DNA of 48,788 nucleotides from Gammaproteobacteria bacterium (GTDB taxonomy: Bacteria; Pseudomonadota; Gammaproteobacteria; Ga0077536). Within the stretch, counting starts at the first letter, position 1, and each line of letters opens with the position of its first letter. Where the stretch lies: contig JADLGE010000103.1 in NCBI GenBank assembly GCA_020849475.1, positions 1 through 48,788 on the forward strand, in the 5' to 3' direction. Of the stretch, positions 26,281 to 35,328 are shown piece after piece. Under the pieces are notes generated by a model that made no database searches, was not told the origin of the DNA, and saw only the letters and a list, made by a program, of their open reading frames with translations. Made by a program: the position numbers and the translations under genes.

Positions 26281-27375
26281 ATGCCGGCACCTTTAGCTGA
26301 TGCGCTGCAGGCGACGGGCGTATTCAGCATTGAACAAATGGAATTGCGCGGCTTTTCGCGCAGCATGGCCGAACTGCAGTGGTTGCTGGTGGCCTTGGTG
26401 ACGCTGTACTACGTCGCGCCCACTTCACCGATAGCCAATCCGCCGCTGTTCATCGGCGCCACCGTGCTGTACGCGGCGAGCGTGCTCGTGCATCGCTACC
26501 TGGGCCTGTTTCGCAGCGAGAGCCGCGTGCGGCTGGCCATCGAAACCTGGGTGATGATGGGCTTCATCACCTACCTGCTGTGGCAGACCGGCAAGGTCGA
26601 CAGCCCACTGCTGAATCTCTACCTGCTGGCCCTCATCATGAGCGGCCTGACCTTGGGCAAGACCACCACGCTGTTGCAACTCGCGCTGGTGTTGGCCATC
26701 TATCTGCAGTTCGATTTCAGCGCGGCGGGTGAGCTCACTTTTTCGGGCGCCATGCTCAACGACCTGCTGACGCGCTTTGCGCCGATGGTGCTCACCACCT
26801 ACCTCGTCATGCAGCTGGCGGCGGACATCAAATTTTCGCGCACCGCTCTGCAGACCGTCTCGCAGACCGACGACCTCACGCGGCTGCCCAACCGCCGTGC
26901 GTTTCGCAGCACCCTGCGCCGCGAATACGAACGCGCGCAACGCCATGGGCGGCCGTTCGCGGTGCTCATGATAGATGCCGACGGTTTGAAACCGACCAAC
27001 GATCAGCATGGCCATGCCGCCGGCGATCGCCTGCTGACGACCATCGCCGATGTGCTGAAGACCGCGCTGCGCGGCACCGACAACTGCGCGCGTTACGGCG
27101 GTGACGAATTCATCGTGCTGCTGCCCGAAGCCGATGCCCACACCGCCATCGACGCTGCCGAGCGCATCCGCAACGGCGTGGCCAACACCTCGTTCGATGT
27201 CGGCGGCAAGCGCGTGCAGTGCACCGTCAGCATCGGCGTGGCCAGTTACCCCGAAGACGCCAACACGCTGGATGAACTGACGGCGGCCGCCGACCGCGCC
27301 CTGTACTGGGCCAAGAATGAAGGGCGCGATCGCGTGGTGATGGCGCAGGCGCGCAAGGGCCTCACCGCCAACTGA
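26281..27375 (+). CDS. Membrane-bound diguanylate cyclase (GGDEF)
   Basis: The 364-residue protein has an N-terminal region with about six membrane segments (about 32-180) and a C-terminal GGDEF domain (about 190-358). The active-site motif is an intact GGDEF (273-277) and an RxxD inhibitory site, RGTD (264-267), sits exactly five residues upstream, so it should make cyclic di-GMP and be feedback-inhibited by it. The metal-binding IDADGLKPTND is a common variant of DIDxFKxxND. The membrane sensor region resembles no named sensor domain to my eye. GGAGG precedes the ATG. The last 14 bases overlap the convergent gene. Confidence 0.95.
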   Translation: MPAPLADALQATGVFSIEQMELRGFSRSMAELQWLLVALVTLYYVAPTSPIANPPLFIGATVLYAASVLVHRYLGLFRSESRVRLAIETWVMMGFITYLLWQTGKVDSPLLNLYLLALIMSGLTLGKTTTLLQLALVLAIYLQFDFSAAGELTFSGAMLNDLLTRFAPMVLTTYLVMQLAADIKFSRTALQTVSQTDDLTRLPNRRAFRSTLRREYERAQRHGRPFAVLMIDADGLKPTNDQHGHAAGDRLLTTIADVLKTALRGTDNCARYGGDEFIVLLPEADAHTAIDAAERIRNGVANTSFDVGGKRVQCTVSIGVASYPEDANTLDELTAAADRALYWAKNEGRDRVVMAQARKGLTAN

Positions 27376-28888
27376 ACTGCTGCACGCTGAGCCAGCCCAC
27401 GCGCAGCGCTTCGGTCACCGCGCGCGGCTGCTCGCGCGTTATCTCGCCCACCATGGCGCGCGCGCTCTGCGCCGAATCCGCCACCACCCACCGCGGCCGC
27501 GGCCCGGCATGTCGCGACAGCCACGTGCCGCGATCGAAAAACACTGCGGCGCGCGCCGCGCCATTCCAATTGATGAACGAGAACGCAAAGACGTCACGGG
27601 CCGAGACCAGCACCGGCACGCCCGGATAATGATCGGCGATGGCCTGCAGCACGGCGGCGGGGTAATAACCATGGCGAAACACCGGATGGCACAGATCGTC
27701 ACCCGGCGGAAAACGCCACGGCGCAGCGGCGCAGTCCGGCATCGCGCGCCCGCAGGCGAATGCCGCCACCACCAGCAGCGCACAGCCGGCCGTCACCGAG
27801 ACTCGGCATCGCAGCTGCGGCGCCGATACCGCGGCGGCCAGCAAGCCGCCCAAAGCCAGACACCACAACGGCAACAAAGGCACCAGCGCGCGCGGCACCA
27901 GCGCCACCGGACTTGCCGCCACCGCGCACAGCGGCACCACCATCAGCACCAGCGCAAGATCCAGAGCGGCACGCGCCGGATCTTGGGCGGGCGCACGCCG
28001 CGCGCGCCACGCGCCCCACGCCAACACTGGCAACAAGGGCAGACATTGGCTGCTCGCGGCCAGCCACCAGTGCGTCATGATTTCGATGCTGCTCCAGGTG
28101 CTGAAGCCACCCTGCATGTGCGCCATCATCGCGGCGCGGTGCGGCACGTAAACGACGAGGCCGCCAGCGGCGAGTGCGAGGGCCGTGAGCGCGCGCATGC
28201 ACGCCGTGCCGCGCAGGCGACCGTGCGCGCGCGCATCGCACAACAGCGCGAAAGCCAGGGCCGAGGCCAGCGCAATGCCATTGGTCGGCAAAATCATGAA
28301 GGCCAGCGCGCCCGCCGCCGCCGTCGCCAGACCGGCACGCCAGGCGCGCTCCGACACCCAGCCCGGCGCGCAGGCAAACACGGTCAATACGAACGGCCAC
28401 GAGAAGGCATAGCCGCGCAAGGCCAGCGCAAAGAATGCCGTCAGCGCCGCACCGCTCCACACGCCGATGCCGACCGCCGCCGCCGGCCAGCCCAGCAGGC
28501 GACGCCCGCCCATCACCATCAGCACCATGCTGAGCACCCACGCCAGTGCCGGCAGCAGGCGCGCGTGCTCGACGCTCTCGCCCCGCGACCACCACGCGGC
28601 AAGCGTGGCACTGAACAGCATGTGATTATTCGGCAGTCGATAATCGCGGAACGCATCCAGCGGCGTGCCGGAGGCGAACAGCATGAGCGTCGCGGCCTCG
28701 TCTTCCCACGCATCGTCGCGCAGATGCGGCAGCTCGGCGACGATGACCAACAGCAGACAGAAAGCCACCGCCCATGCCAGCCACGGCCGCGCTGCTGTCG
28801 TTGTGGGTGTGGGTGTCGGCTTCAAGCGCGCGGCCCATGGCCGTGCCGCGCGCGCCACGCGGTCGGGTGTTGATGTAGGTCGCGACAT
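27362..28888 (-). CDS. Multi-pass membrane protein, GT-C / PMT-ArnT-like glycosyltransferase candidate
   Basis: The roughly 508-residue protein has a Pro/Thr-rich basic N-terminus, a first membrane segment at about 38-52 and some ten more. Just after the first helix it carries LRDDAWEDEAATLMLFA and then YRLPNNHMLFS. An acidic DE pair in the first outer loop, followed by NNHxLF, is the pattern of GT-C glycosyltransferases that use polyprenyl-phosphate sugars. The C-terminal soluble part (SARDVFAFSFINWNG) is unassigned. The acceptor is unknown. The start is uncertain: the ATG at 28888 lacks a good ribosome-binding site, and the frame is open 22 codons upstream. Confidence 0.75.
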   Translation of the reverse strand: MSRPTSTPDRVARAARPWAARLKPTPTPTTTAARPWLAWAVAFCLLLVIVAELPHLRDDAWEDEAATLMLFASGTPLDAFRDYRLPNNHMLFSATLAAWWSRGESVEHARLLPALAWVLSMVLMVMGGRRLLGWPAAAVGIGVWSGAALTAFFALALRGYAFSWPFVLTVFACAPGWVSERAWRAGLATAAAGALAFMILPTNGIALASALAFALLCDARAHGRLRGTACMRALTALALAAGGLVVYVPHRAAMMAHMQGGFSTWSSIEIMTHWWLAASSQCLPLLPVLAWGAWRARRAPAQDPARAALDLALVLMVVPLCAVAASPVALVPRALVPLLPLWCLALGGLLAAAVSAPQLRCRVSVTAGCALLVVAAFACGRAMPDCAAAPWRFPPGDDLCHPVFRHGYYPAAVLQAIADHYPGVPVLVSARDVFAFSFINWNGAARAAVFFDRGTWLSRHAGPRPRWVVADSAQSARAMVGEITREQPRAVTEALRVGWLSVQQFSWR

Positions 28889-28996
28889 CGCATGGCGACA
28901 GTCTAATGCACCGCTCCGCGCGTGGGGCCTGCGTCGGCTGGTGCCACTGACCACGCCGCGCTATGGTGAGGCCCGCAGTTTCAGCAGAGTCGTCCC

Positions 28997-31231
28997 ATGG
29001 CAGCATCGAGCAACGCTTGCGTAAAGTCTGTCACCTGCTGTGGCTGTGTACAGCAATGCGGATTGCGCGTTCATCTCGAGGACGGCCGCGTCGCGGCGAT
29101 ACACGGCGACCCTGAGCATCCCATGAGCCAAGGCTATGTGTGCCCCAAGGCCACCGACGCCGCCGAGATTGTTTACCACCCTCAGCGTGTGCACACGCCG
29201 TTGAAGCGCATCGGTGCGCGCGGCGCCGGTCAGTGGCAGACCATCTCCTGGGATGCGGCCATCGCCGAGATTGCCGAGCGCATCGCAGGCATCACCACGG
29301 CCCACGGCGCGGAAAGTCTCGCCTACAGCTATGGCACGTTTCGCGGCGGTGACTGGGGCATAGGCGAACGTTTTCTCAATCGCCATGGCAGCCCCAACAG
29401 TTGCGGACAGGACAAAGTCTGTTACGGCACTTTGACCTTGGCCGAATCCTTGACCTATGGCTTCGGCCCGACCGTGTTTGCATGGCCAGTGCCGGCCGTC
29501 ACGCGCTGCGTGGTGCTGTGGGGCATGCGCCCGATAGCATCAGCACCCTTGTTGTGGCGCGCCATCTCGCGCGCCCATCGCGCCGGCGCGCGCCTCATCG
29601 TCATCGATCCCTTGCGCACCCAGGAAGCACAGCGCGCCGACACCTGGCTGGCGCCGCTGCCGGGCAGCGACACGGCGCTGGCGCTCGGCTTGTTGAAAGT
29701 GCTGGTGGAACGCGACTGGCATGACGCCGATTTCGTGCGCCAGCACTGCACGGGTTTCGATGAACTGGCGGCGCAGCTCGCCAGCCATTCGCTGGACGCA
29801 CTGGCCGCGCAGTGCGGGCTCGATGTCGACAGCATCGTGAACGTGGCGCAAGCGATCGCCGGCCCCGGCCCGACCGTCATCAACGCCGGCAACGGTCTGT
29901 GCCAGAGCGGCACGCCGGCCATGCACACCGCGCGCGCCGTCGCCAACCTGATTGCCTTGAGCGGCAATCTCGGCCGCAGCGGCGGCCACGCACTGGCCGG
30001 GCCGCCGCGCGACATCCGCGCCAACGGCCTCATGCTCGACGCCGATCAGCTGCCGCGCGCGCAACACGCCAAACGCCTCGGCGGCGATCGATTCCCGTTT
30101 TTAGGCCACGGTTATTTCGATGTCGACGATGCCATCGCCAGCGCCTGGCATGGTCATCGCCATGCCTTGAGCTGGATTGCGACGGCCCATGAGCCGAGCC
30201 TGTGGCGCGCCATCAGCGACGCCGAGCCCTATGCCGTCAAGGCGCTGGTGGTGCAGCATCACAATCCGCTCGGCGCCAACGCCAATGCCGCCGCCGCGGC
30301 ACGCGCACTCATGAGCGAGAATCTCGAGCTCCTGGTGGTGCAGGATCTCTTCCACACGCCAACCTCGGTGCTGGCCGATTATCTTTTGCCGGCCGCCCAT
30401 TGGCTGGAAAAGCCCTACTTCTCCTTAGGCATCGCTTTCGTCGCGCCCGCCGGGGATTTCGTGGCGGCCAATCATGCCGCGCTGGCCACCACTGACGAAC
30501 ATCATTCTGATTACGACCTGTGGCGCGACCTCGCGCGACACTTGGGCCAGGCCGAGGCATGGCCGGACAGCGCCGAAGATTTCTACTCGCACTGCCTGGC
30601 GCCGGCGGCGCTCGATTTCGCGCAAGTGGCGGCGCGACGCATGCTGGTCGGCGCCGATGCGCGTCATCCCGATCACGCCGACGCTTTGACGCCGACGCGC
30701 TATGGCACGCCGAGTGGCAAGGTCGAACTCGCCTCGACGCTGCTTGCGCAATGGGGCCAGGCCGCCGTGCCGCTCAACATCCGGCCCGCCCTGTTCGACG
30801 ATGCGCAGGCCTATCCCTTGATCCTGACCAGCGGTGGTCGCGTGCTGGAAGGCTTTCACGAAAACGCGCAGCACAGCGCGCGCTTCCGTCGCAAGCGACC
30901 CCATCCGTGCGCGCTGCTGCATCCCGACACTGCTGCCGCGGCCGGCATCGCCGCTGGCGCGTGGTTTGAAATTCATACCGCCATGGGCCACGTGCGGCAC
31001 ATCGCGGAAATATCACACAAGGTCGCGCGCGGCGTGGTGCAGGCCGAGCGCTGGTGGTATCCCGAAGGCACCGCCGACCGCGCCGATCCTTTCGGTCTGT
31101 GGGCGACCAACATCAACGTGTGCACGGCCGATGACGATGCCAATGTCGATGCGGTCATGGGCGCGTGGCTGCTGCGCGGCCTGCCGTGTCGCATCGCGCC
31201 CGTCGCTGATCAAGAACGCGCCACGCCATGA
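28997..31231 (+). CDS. Molybdopterin-dependent oxidoreductase (DMSO-reductase family, Mo/W-bisPGD)
   Basis: The 744-residue enzyme starts with a [4Fe-4S] site, Cys14-x2-Cys17-x3-Cys21-x27-Cys49, then the molybdopterin domain and the C-terminal dinucleotide-binding domain (YGTPSGKVEL, ILTSGGRVLEGFHENAQHS). Cys142 in DKVCYG is the probable metal ligand. No Tat signal is present, so the enzyme is cytoplasmic. The overall layout recalls small assimilatory or acetylene-hydratase-like members, but the Asp that follows the second cluster cysteine in acetylene hydratase is replaced by Val18. The substrate cannot be assigned. The stop overlaps the start of the amidase gene (ATGA, 31228-31231), implying a linked function. 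No electron-transfer subunit adjoins it. Confidence 0.88.
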   Translation: MAASSNACVKSVTCCGCVQQCGLRVHLEDGRVAAIHGDPEHPMSQGYVCPKATDAAEIVYHPQRVHTPLKRIGARGAGQWQTISWDAAIAEIAERIAGITTAHGAESLAYSYGTFRGGDWGIGERFLNRHGSPNSCGQDKVCYGTLTLAESLTYGFGPTVFAWPVPAVTRCVVLWGMRPIASAPLLWRAISRAHRAGARLIVIDPLRTQEAQRADTWLAPLPGSDTALALGLLKVLVERDWHDADFVRQHCTGFDELAAQLASHSLDALAAQCGLDVDSIVNVAQAIAGPGPTVINAGNGLCQSGTPAMHTARAVANLIALSGNLGRSGGHALAGPPRDIRANGLMLDADQLPRAQHAKRLGGDRFPFLGHGYFDVDDAIASAWHGHRHALSWIATAHEPSLWRAISDAEPYAVKALVVQHHNPLGANANAAAAARALMSENLELLVVQDLFHTPTSVLADYLLPAAHWLEKPYFSLGIAFVAPAGDFVAANHAALATTDEHHSDYDLWRDLARHLGQAEAWPDSAEDFYSHCLAPAALDFAQVAARRMLVGADARHPDHADALTPTRYGTPSGKVELASTLLAQWGQAAVPLNIRPALFDDAQAYPLILTSGGRVLEGFHENAQHSARFRRKRPHPCALLHPDTAAAAGIAAGAWFEIHTAMGHVRHIAEISHKVARGVVQAERWWYPEGTADRADPFGLWATNINVCTADDDANVDAVMGAWLLRGLPCRIAPVADQERATP

Positions 31232-32427
31232 CCGACAAGAACACGCCCACGCCGCCCATCGACACTGTCGGCGCCTTCGTGCCGCATACACCGCCGCCGC
31301 TGGCGGGCGCCGCGGGCGGACCACTCGCCGGCCTGCGCTTCGCGGTCAAAGACCTGTTCGATATCGCCGGCCACGTGACGGGTGGCGGTTCACCGCACTG
31401 GCTCGCGACCCACGAGCCGGCACGGCACACTTCGCCGCTGGTCACGCGTCTGCTCGCGGCCGGCGCCGACATGATCGGCAAGACCGTGTGCGATGAATTG
31501 TTCTACAGCGTCGCGGGTGAGAACGCCCATTACGGCACGCCGCGCAATGTGCGCGCGCCGGGGCGTATTCCCGGTGGCTCGTCATCGGGCTCGGCGGCGG
31601 CGGTGGCGGCCGGCCTGTGTGACTTCGCGCTCGGCAGCGATACCGGCGGCTCGGTGCGCGTGCCGGCCTCGTTCTGCGGATTGTATGGATTGCGGCCGAG
31701 CCATGGCCGCGTGTCGCTGGATCACGCCATGGCGATGGCGCCGAGCTTCGACACCGCCGGCTGGTTCACGCGCGATGCCGGACTTGCTGCGCAACTCGGC
31801 ACACTGTTGCTGGACGGCGCGGCCGTCGACGCCCCCATCACACGCGTGCTGCTCGGCGTAGACGCTCTGCGCGAAGCAGATGCCTGCGTGCAAAGCGCGC
31901 TGCAGGCATTCATCGCGCGCAAGCAGCACTTCCTCGGCGCGGTGCGCGCCGTGAGCTTGGCGAGTGACGGCCTCGAAGCCTGGCGTGAATGTCTGCGCAT
32001 CGCGCAGGGCCATGAGATCTGGCAGCAGTTCGGCGCGTGGGTGACGGCGACGCATCCGCAATTCGGGCCCGGCGTGCGTGAACGCATGGCCATGGCGGCA
32101 GGCATCGATGCCACGAGCGCGGCCCAGGCGGCGCACACGCGCGCCGCCATGCGCGCACAACTCGACGCCTTGCTGACACCCGGCACCGTGGTGCTGTTGC
32201 CGAGCGCGCCGTGCATCGCGCCGCCTTGCGCGATGGAAGCTGGTGCGGCCGATCACTTTCGTCGTCGCACCATGGCCTTGACCTGTGGTGCGAGCCTCGC
32301 TGGTCTGCCGCAACTCGGCGTGCCCGCGCTCAGCATCGACGGTTGCCCGGTGGGTGTGTCATTGCTCGGCTGGCGCGGCGGCGATCAATGTCTGCTCGAT
32401 TACGCGTGCGTGCTCATGGCCGATTGA
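31228..32427 (+). CDS. Amidase, indole-3-acetamide hydrolase AMI1-like
   Basis: The 399-residue amidase-signature enzyme has the Ser-cisSer-Lys triad at Lys41 (FAVKDLFD), Ser118 (GGSSSGSA) and Ser142 (TGGSVRVPA), spaced exactly as in plant AMI1. The stretches GENAHYGTPRN and SFDTAGWFTRD also match AMI1 nearly word for word. AMI1 hydrolyses indole-3-acetamide to auxin and ammonia; bacterial homologues may act on other arylacetamides or on allophanate-like substrates. At 399 residues it is the short AMI1 size, not the usual 460-500. It is translationally coupled to the molybdenum enzyme, so its amide is probably a substrate or product of that reaction. Confidence 0.9.
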   Translation: MTDKNTPTPPIDTVGAFVPHTPPPLAGAAGGPLAGLRFAVKDLFDIAGHVTGGGSPHWLATHEPARHTSPLVTRLLAAGADMIGKTVCDELFYSVAGENAHYGTPRNVRAPGRIPGGSSSGSAAAVAAGLCDFALGSDTGGSVRVPASFCGLYGLRPSHGRVSLDHAMAMAPSFDTAGWFTRDAGLAAQLGTLLLDGAAVDAPITRVLLGVDALREADACVQSALQAFIARKQHFLGAVRAVSLASDGLEAWRECLRIAQGHEIWQQFGAWVTATHPQFGPGVRERMAMAAGIDATSAAQAAHTRAAMRAQLDALLTPGTVVLLPSAPCIAPPCAMEAGAADHFRRRTMALTCGASLAGLPQLGVPALSIDGCPVGVSLLGWRGGDQCLLDYACVLMAD

Positions 32428-32446
32428 AAAAAACTCGACGGCGCGT

Positions 32447-33946
32447 TCACAGCTCCGGCGTAGTCTGTGGCGCACGCCGCGCGCGCGTCGCCTGCTCGAA
32501 CGCGTAGGCCATGCGCAACATGCCTGCTTCGTCATAGGGGCGCACCAGGAACTCGAGCCCCACCGGCAGGTGCTGTGCACTCATGCCGGCCGGCACGGTG
32601 ATGGACGGCAACCAGGTCTGGGACGCAATCAGAGTGTTGGTCGGGAAAGTCAGGGTGGTCCACACCTTGCTCGCGAGTTGCGCGCGCGTCGGCGGCAAGA
32701 CCTGCACGGTCGGAAACACCAAGGCATCGAGACGCGCGGCGGCCATCACGTTCATGACCGCGCGCGCGAACTGTTCACGCGCCGCGAGGCGACGGAAATA
32801 CTGCGGGTCGTATTCCGGCAGTTCGGGACCAAAAGCACAGGCTTCCAGCAGGTCCAGCATCGGATGATAGGCACGTTGATCGATGACCTGCTGCAGACTG
32901 CGCAGCGGCAGTTCGGGGCGCGTGATCAAATAGCTGTTGATGGCGTGGCGCGAACAATTGACATACATCGAGGTGTCGACGATGTGACGTTGCAGGTCCG
33001 GCAGTCGCACCTCGGTAAGCGTGGCGCCGGCCTTGCGTATGGCGTCGCAGGACGCGCGCACTGAAGCGTTGACTGGCGCGGCGTGCTCATCACCATCGCT
33101 GCCGAGCGCATCCAGCAACAGACCGATGCGCGCGCCGCGTAAACCATCGCGGTCCAGCGCCGCGACGTAGGACGGCGGCGTACGCGCGGCCCAGCTCTGC
33201 GCACTGACCTCATCCTGCGGGTCATAGCCGACCATCACTTCCAGCAGGCGCGCGGCATCTTCGACGCTGCGTGTCATGGGCCCGACGGTGTCCTGCAAGG
33301 CCACCAGCGCACCGCTGCCGCTGCGACTGACGAGGCCCGGCGTGCCGCGTACGCCGACCAGGCCATTGCACGCCGCCGGCAGGCGTATCGAACCGCCGCA
33401 GTCGGTGCCAATGGCGGCGGTGGCAAAGCTCGCGGCGGTTGCCGCGCCGCTGCCGGCGCTGGAACCGCCCGGGTCGCGGGCCAGGTCGTAGGGATTGCGT
33501 GTTTCACCCGACAGGGACGAATAGGCCCACCACGACGACGCGAAGTCGGGCATGGTGGTCTTGCCGAGCAACAACGCGCCGGCCGCGCGCAAACGCGCGA
33601 TGCAATGGGCGTCGGCAGGCGGCAGGTAATCACGAAAGGCGGCGACGCCACTGCTGCTCGGCAGACCAGCGACATCGACATTGTCTTTGACCAGTATCGC
33701 GATGCCATGCAAGGGGCCGCTGAGCACGCCGCTTGCGGCGTGCGCTTTGTCCAGGGCATCGGCTTTGGCCAGCGCCTCGGCATCGGTGCACACCACCGCG
33801 TTCAAAGCCGGGCCTTGCTGGTCGTAAGCCTGGATGCGGGCGAGATAGGCGGCGGTCAGATCCCGCACCGACACACTGCCGGCGCGCAGCGCGCGGTGAA
33901 TGTCAGCGATATCCCGTTCGACGACGGCAACGGCGGAAGTGGCCAT
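32447..33946 (-). CDS. Amidase (amidase signature family)
   Basis: The 499-residue enzyme has the catalytic Lys87 (ILVKDN), Ser162 (GGSSAGSG) and Ser186 (CGGSIRLPA). It is of normal family length and belongs to the group that includes many broad-range amidases, distinct from the AMI1-like gene it faces. The two amidase genes converge with a 19-base gap and share only the signature region, so they are not a recent duplication. No signal peptide is present. The ATG at 33946 opens the family-typical N-terminal helix; substrate unknown. Confidence 0.9.
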   Translation of the reverse strand: MATSAVAVVERDIADIHRALRAGSVSVRDLTAAYLARIQAYDQQGPALNAVVCTDAEALAKADALDKAHAASGVLSGPLHGIAILVKDNVDVAGLPSSSGVAAFRDYLPPADAHCIARLRAAGALLLGKTTMPDFASSWWAYSSLSGETRNPYDLARDPGGSSAGSGAATAASFATAAIGTDCGGSIRLPAACNGLVGVRGTPGLVSRSGSGALVALQDTVGPMTRSVEDAARLLEVMVGYDPQDEVSAQSWAARTPPSYVAALDRDGLRGARIGLLLDALGSDGDEHAAPVNASVRASCDAIRKAGATLTEVRLPDLQRHIVDTSMYVNCSRHAINSYLITRPELPLRSLQQVIDQRAYHPMLDLLEACAFGPELPEYDPQYFRRLAAREQFARAVMNVMAAARLDALVFPTVQVLPPTRAQLASKVWTTLTFPTNTLIASQTWLPSITVPAGMSAQHLPVGLEFLVRPYDEAGMLRMAYAFEQATRARRAPQTTPEL

Positions 33947-34005
33947 GGGTGTTCCTTGCGATTACGTGGGTGACGCAAGCATACCCGCAACCTCCGCACT
34001 CGCGA

Positions 34006-34029
34006 CGAGGCCGCCTTGCGGCGGCCTCG
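34006..34029. terminator. GC-rich hairpin downstream of the VPLPA-CTERM gene
   Basis: CGAGGCCGCC and GGCGGCCTCG form a perfect ten-base-pair stem with a four-base loop, 25 bases beyond the stop of the minus-strand VPLPA-CTERM gene. There is no T-run, so termination is probable but not certain; it may mainly protect the transcript end. Confidence 0.5.
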
Positions 34030-34054
34030 AACAGCACGACAGCAGCGCGAAAGA

Positions 34055-35152
34055 TCAGCGTCGGCGACGACGCAGGCACAGTACACCCAGCGCCGGCAGC
34101 ATCATTGCCAGGGCCGGCGGCAGCGGCACCGGCGCCGGTGCGCCGAGCAGATTCACCGCGCCATTCTGCGCGCCGAGGTAGATGCCGACATCGCCCTCGC
34201 CGGGATTGGAGTCATTGCCGGCCGGGTTCGCTTCATGGCCGCTGCCGTAGGCGCCGGCGTAGCTGAAAAACTCGTAGCGACGCAGGATGGATGCGGCTTT
34301 CGGACCGACCGGCACGCCGAGACCGCTTTCCAGCTGGCCCGAGCCGGGCTTGCTGAATTCGACCTGCAACAGCTGCCATTCGATTTCGGTTTCGGCCTGT
34401 TCGACCGCCGCATTGCCGCCGACCAGGTCTTCGAGTTCGACTTCATGCTCGAGCTCGGTGGTGTAGACCTTCACCCACAGCGCGTCGCCGAATTCGTTGC
34501 CGTCTTCCGGCTGCGGCGCGACGATGTTGGCCACCACCACCGGCGGCGCCGGCTGCAGGGGATCGGGATTCGGCACCGGGTTGGGCAGCACGCTCCAGGC
34601 CGGCGCCGGTAAGGTCACCACACCATTGGTCAACTCACCCGGGTTGTTCGTTTCGAGCAGCCAGCGATAGGTGGTCTTGGTGGCATTGGCGGTGGTGCCC
34701 ACACCGAAATGATCGCAGGGCGTGCCGGGGCCATAACCGCCACCGGGCAGGCCGCCGCCGGTCCAGCAGTTGTCGCCGGGCGTGACGAAATTGCCGCTGG
34801 GCGTGCCGAAGTCCCAGTTGCTGCCGTCGAAAATGCCCTTGTAGGTGACGGTCACGCCGAATACCGAGCCCAGGCTGTAGGCGGCGATGGTCGGCGCGCC
34901 GTAGCGCTGCACGGCGACGTTCGGGTCGAAGCCGCGGCCCGATGGGAAGCCACGACCGGCGCCGCCAAACGTGTCGGTGATGTCTTCCGGGTGCAGGCCT
35001 TCGAGTTCGATTTCGAAACCGTGGGCGGTGGAGCCGGTGTCGTTGATGACGTCGAAGTTGCCGAGAAAGCCAATCACCGAAGCGGCGGCGAGGCCGGGCG
35101 CCATGCCCAGCAGGGTCGAAGCGGCGAACGCCGCGAGCGTGGTCTTGCGCAT
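34055..35152 (-). CDS. VPLPA-CTERM (PEP-CTERM-like) sorting-domain protein
   Basis: The 365-residue protein has a signal peptide (MRKTTLAAFAASTLLGMAPGLAAA) and ends with VPLPPALAMMLPALGVLCL followed by five arginines: a VPLPA motif, a membrane helix and a basic tail. That is the recognition signal for an exosortase/rhombosortase-like sorting enzyme that attaches proteins to the envelope or releases them, usually tied to exopolysaccharide and biofilm. The mature part (FGGAGRGFPSGRGFDPNVAV, ELEGLHPEDI) is a beta-rich, Gly/Pro-rich sequence of unknown fold. GGGAG stands five bases before the ATG. The frame extends upstream through the leader, but that part is not credible coding sequence. Confidence 0.88.
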   Translation of the reverse strand: MRKTTLAAFAASTLLGMAPGLAAASVIGFLGNFDVINDTGSTAHGFEIELEGLHPEDITDTFGGAGRGFPSGRGFDPNVAVQRYGAPTIAAYSLGSVFGVTVTYKGIFDGSNWDFGTPSGNFVTPGDNCWTGGGLPGGGYGPGTPCDHFGVGTTANATKTTYRWLLETNNPGELTNGVVTLPAPAWSVLPNPVPNPDPLQPAPPVVVANIVAPQPEDGNEFGDALWVKVYTTELEHEVELEDLVGGNAAVEQAETEIEWQLLQVEFSKPGSGQLESGLGVPVGPKAASILRRYEFFSYAGAYGSGHEANPAGNDSNPGEGDVGIYLGAQNGAVNLLGAPAPVPLPPALAMMLPALGVLCLRRRRR

Positions 35153-35225
35153 AAAGTCTCCCTCGCGCCGCGTGTGGCGCGGCGTATTGTCGATGCAGGT
35201 GAACAGCCGCGTGGCGACTGTCAGC

Positions 35226-35248
35226 GAGCTCTTGTTGATAACAAGCTC
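35226..35248. promoter_or_regulatory. Imperfect palindrome upstream of the VPLPA-CTERM gene
   Basis: GAG-CT-CTTGTT-GAT-AACAAG-CTC forms an inverted repeat about 75 bases upstream of the start codon, a suitable place for an operator. No regulator can be named. Confidence 0.25.
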
Positions 35249-35328
35249 AGCTAAGGTCCATGGTCCGCATCGCAACGGCAAGAAACAATCGCAACGCCGC
35301 CTGTAGGCGATGCCGCACGTGACTCAGA

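Noticed and set aside
27509..28873. A 454-codon plus-strand open frame opposite the GT-C-like gene
   Set aside because: Its product is Arg/His/Gln-rich low-complexity sequence; the minus strand encodes a clear multi-pass membrane protein.
28997..31231. Annotation as acetylene hydratase
   Set aside because: The Asp next to the second cluster cysteine, needed for hydration, is Val here.
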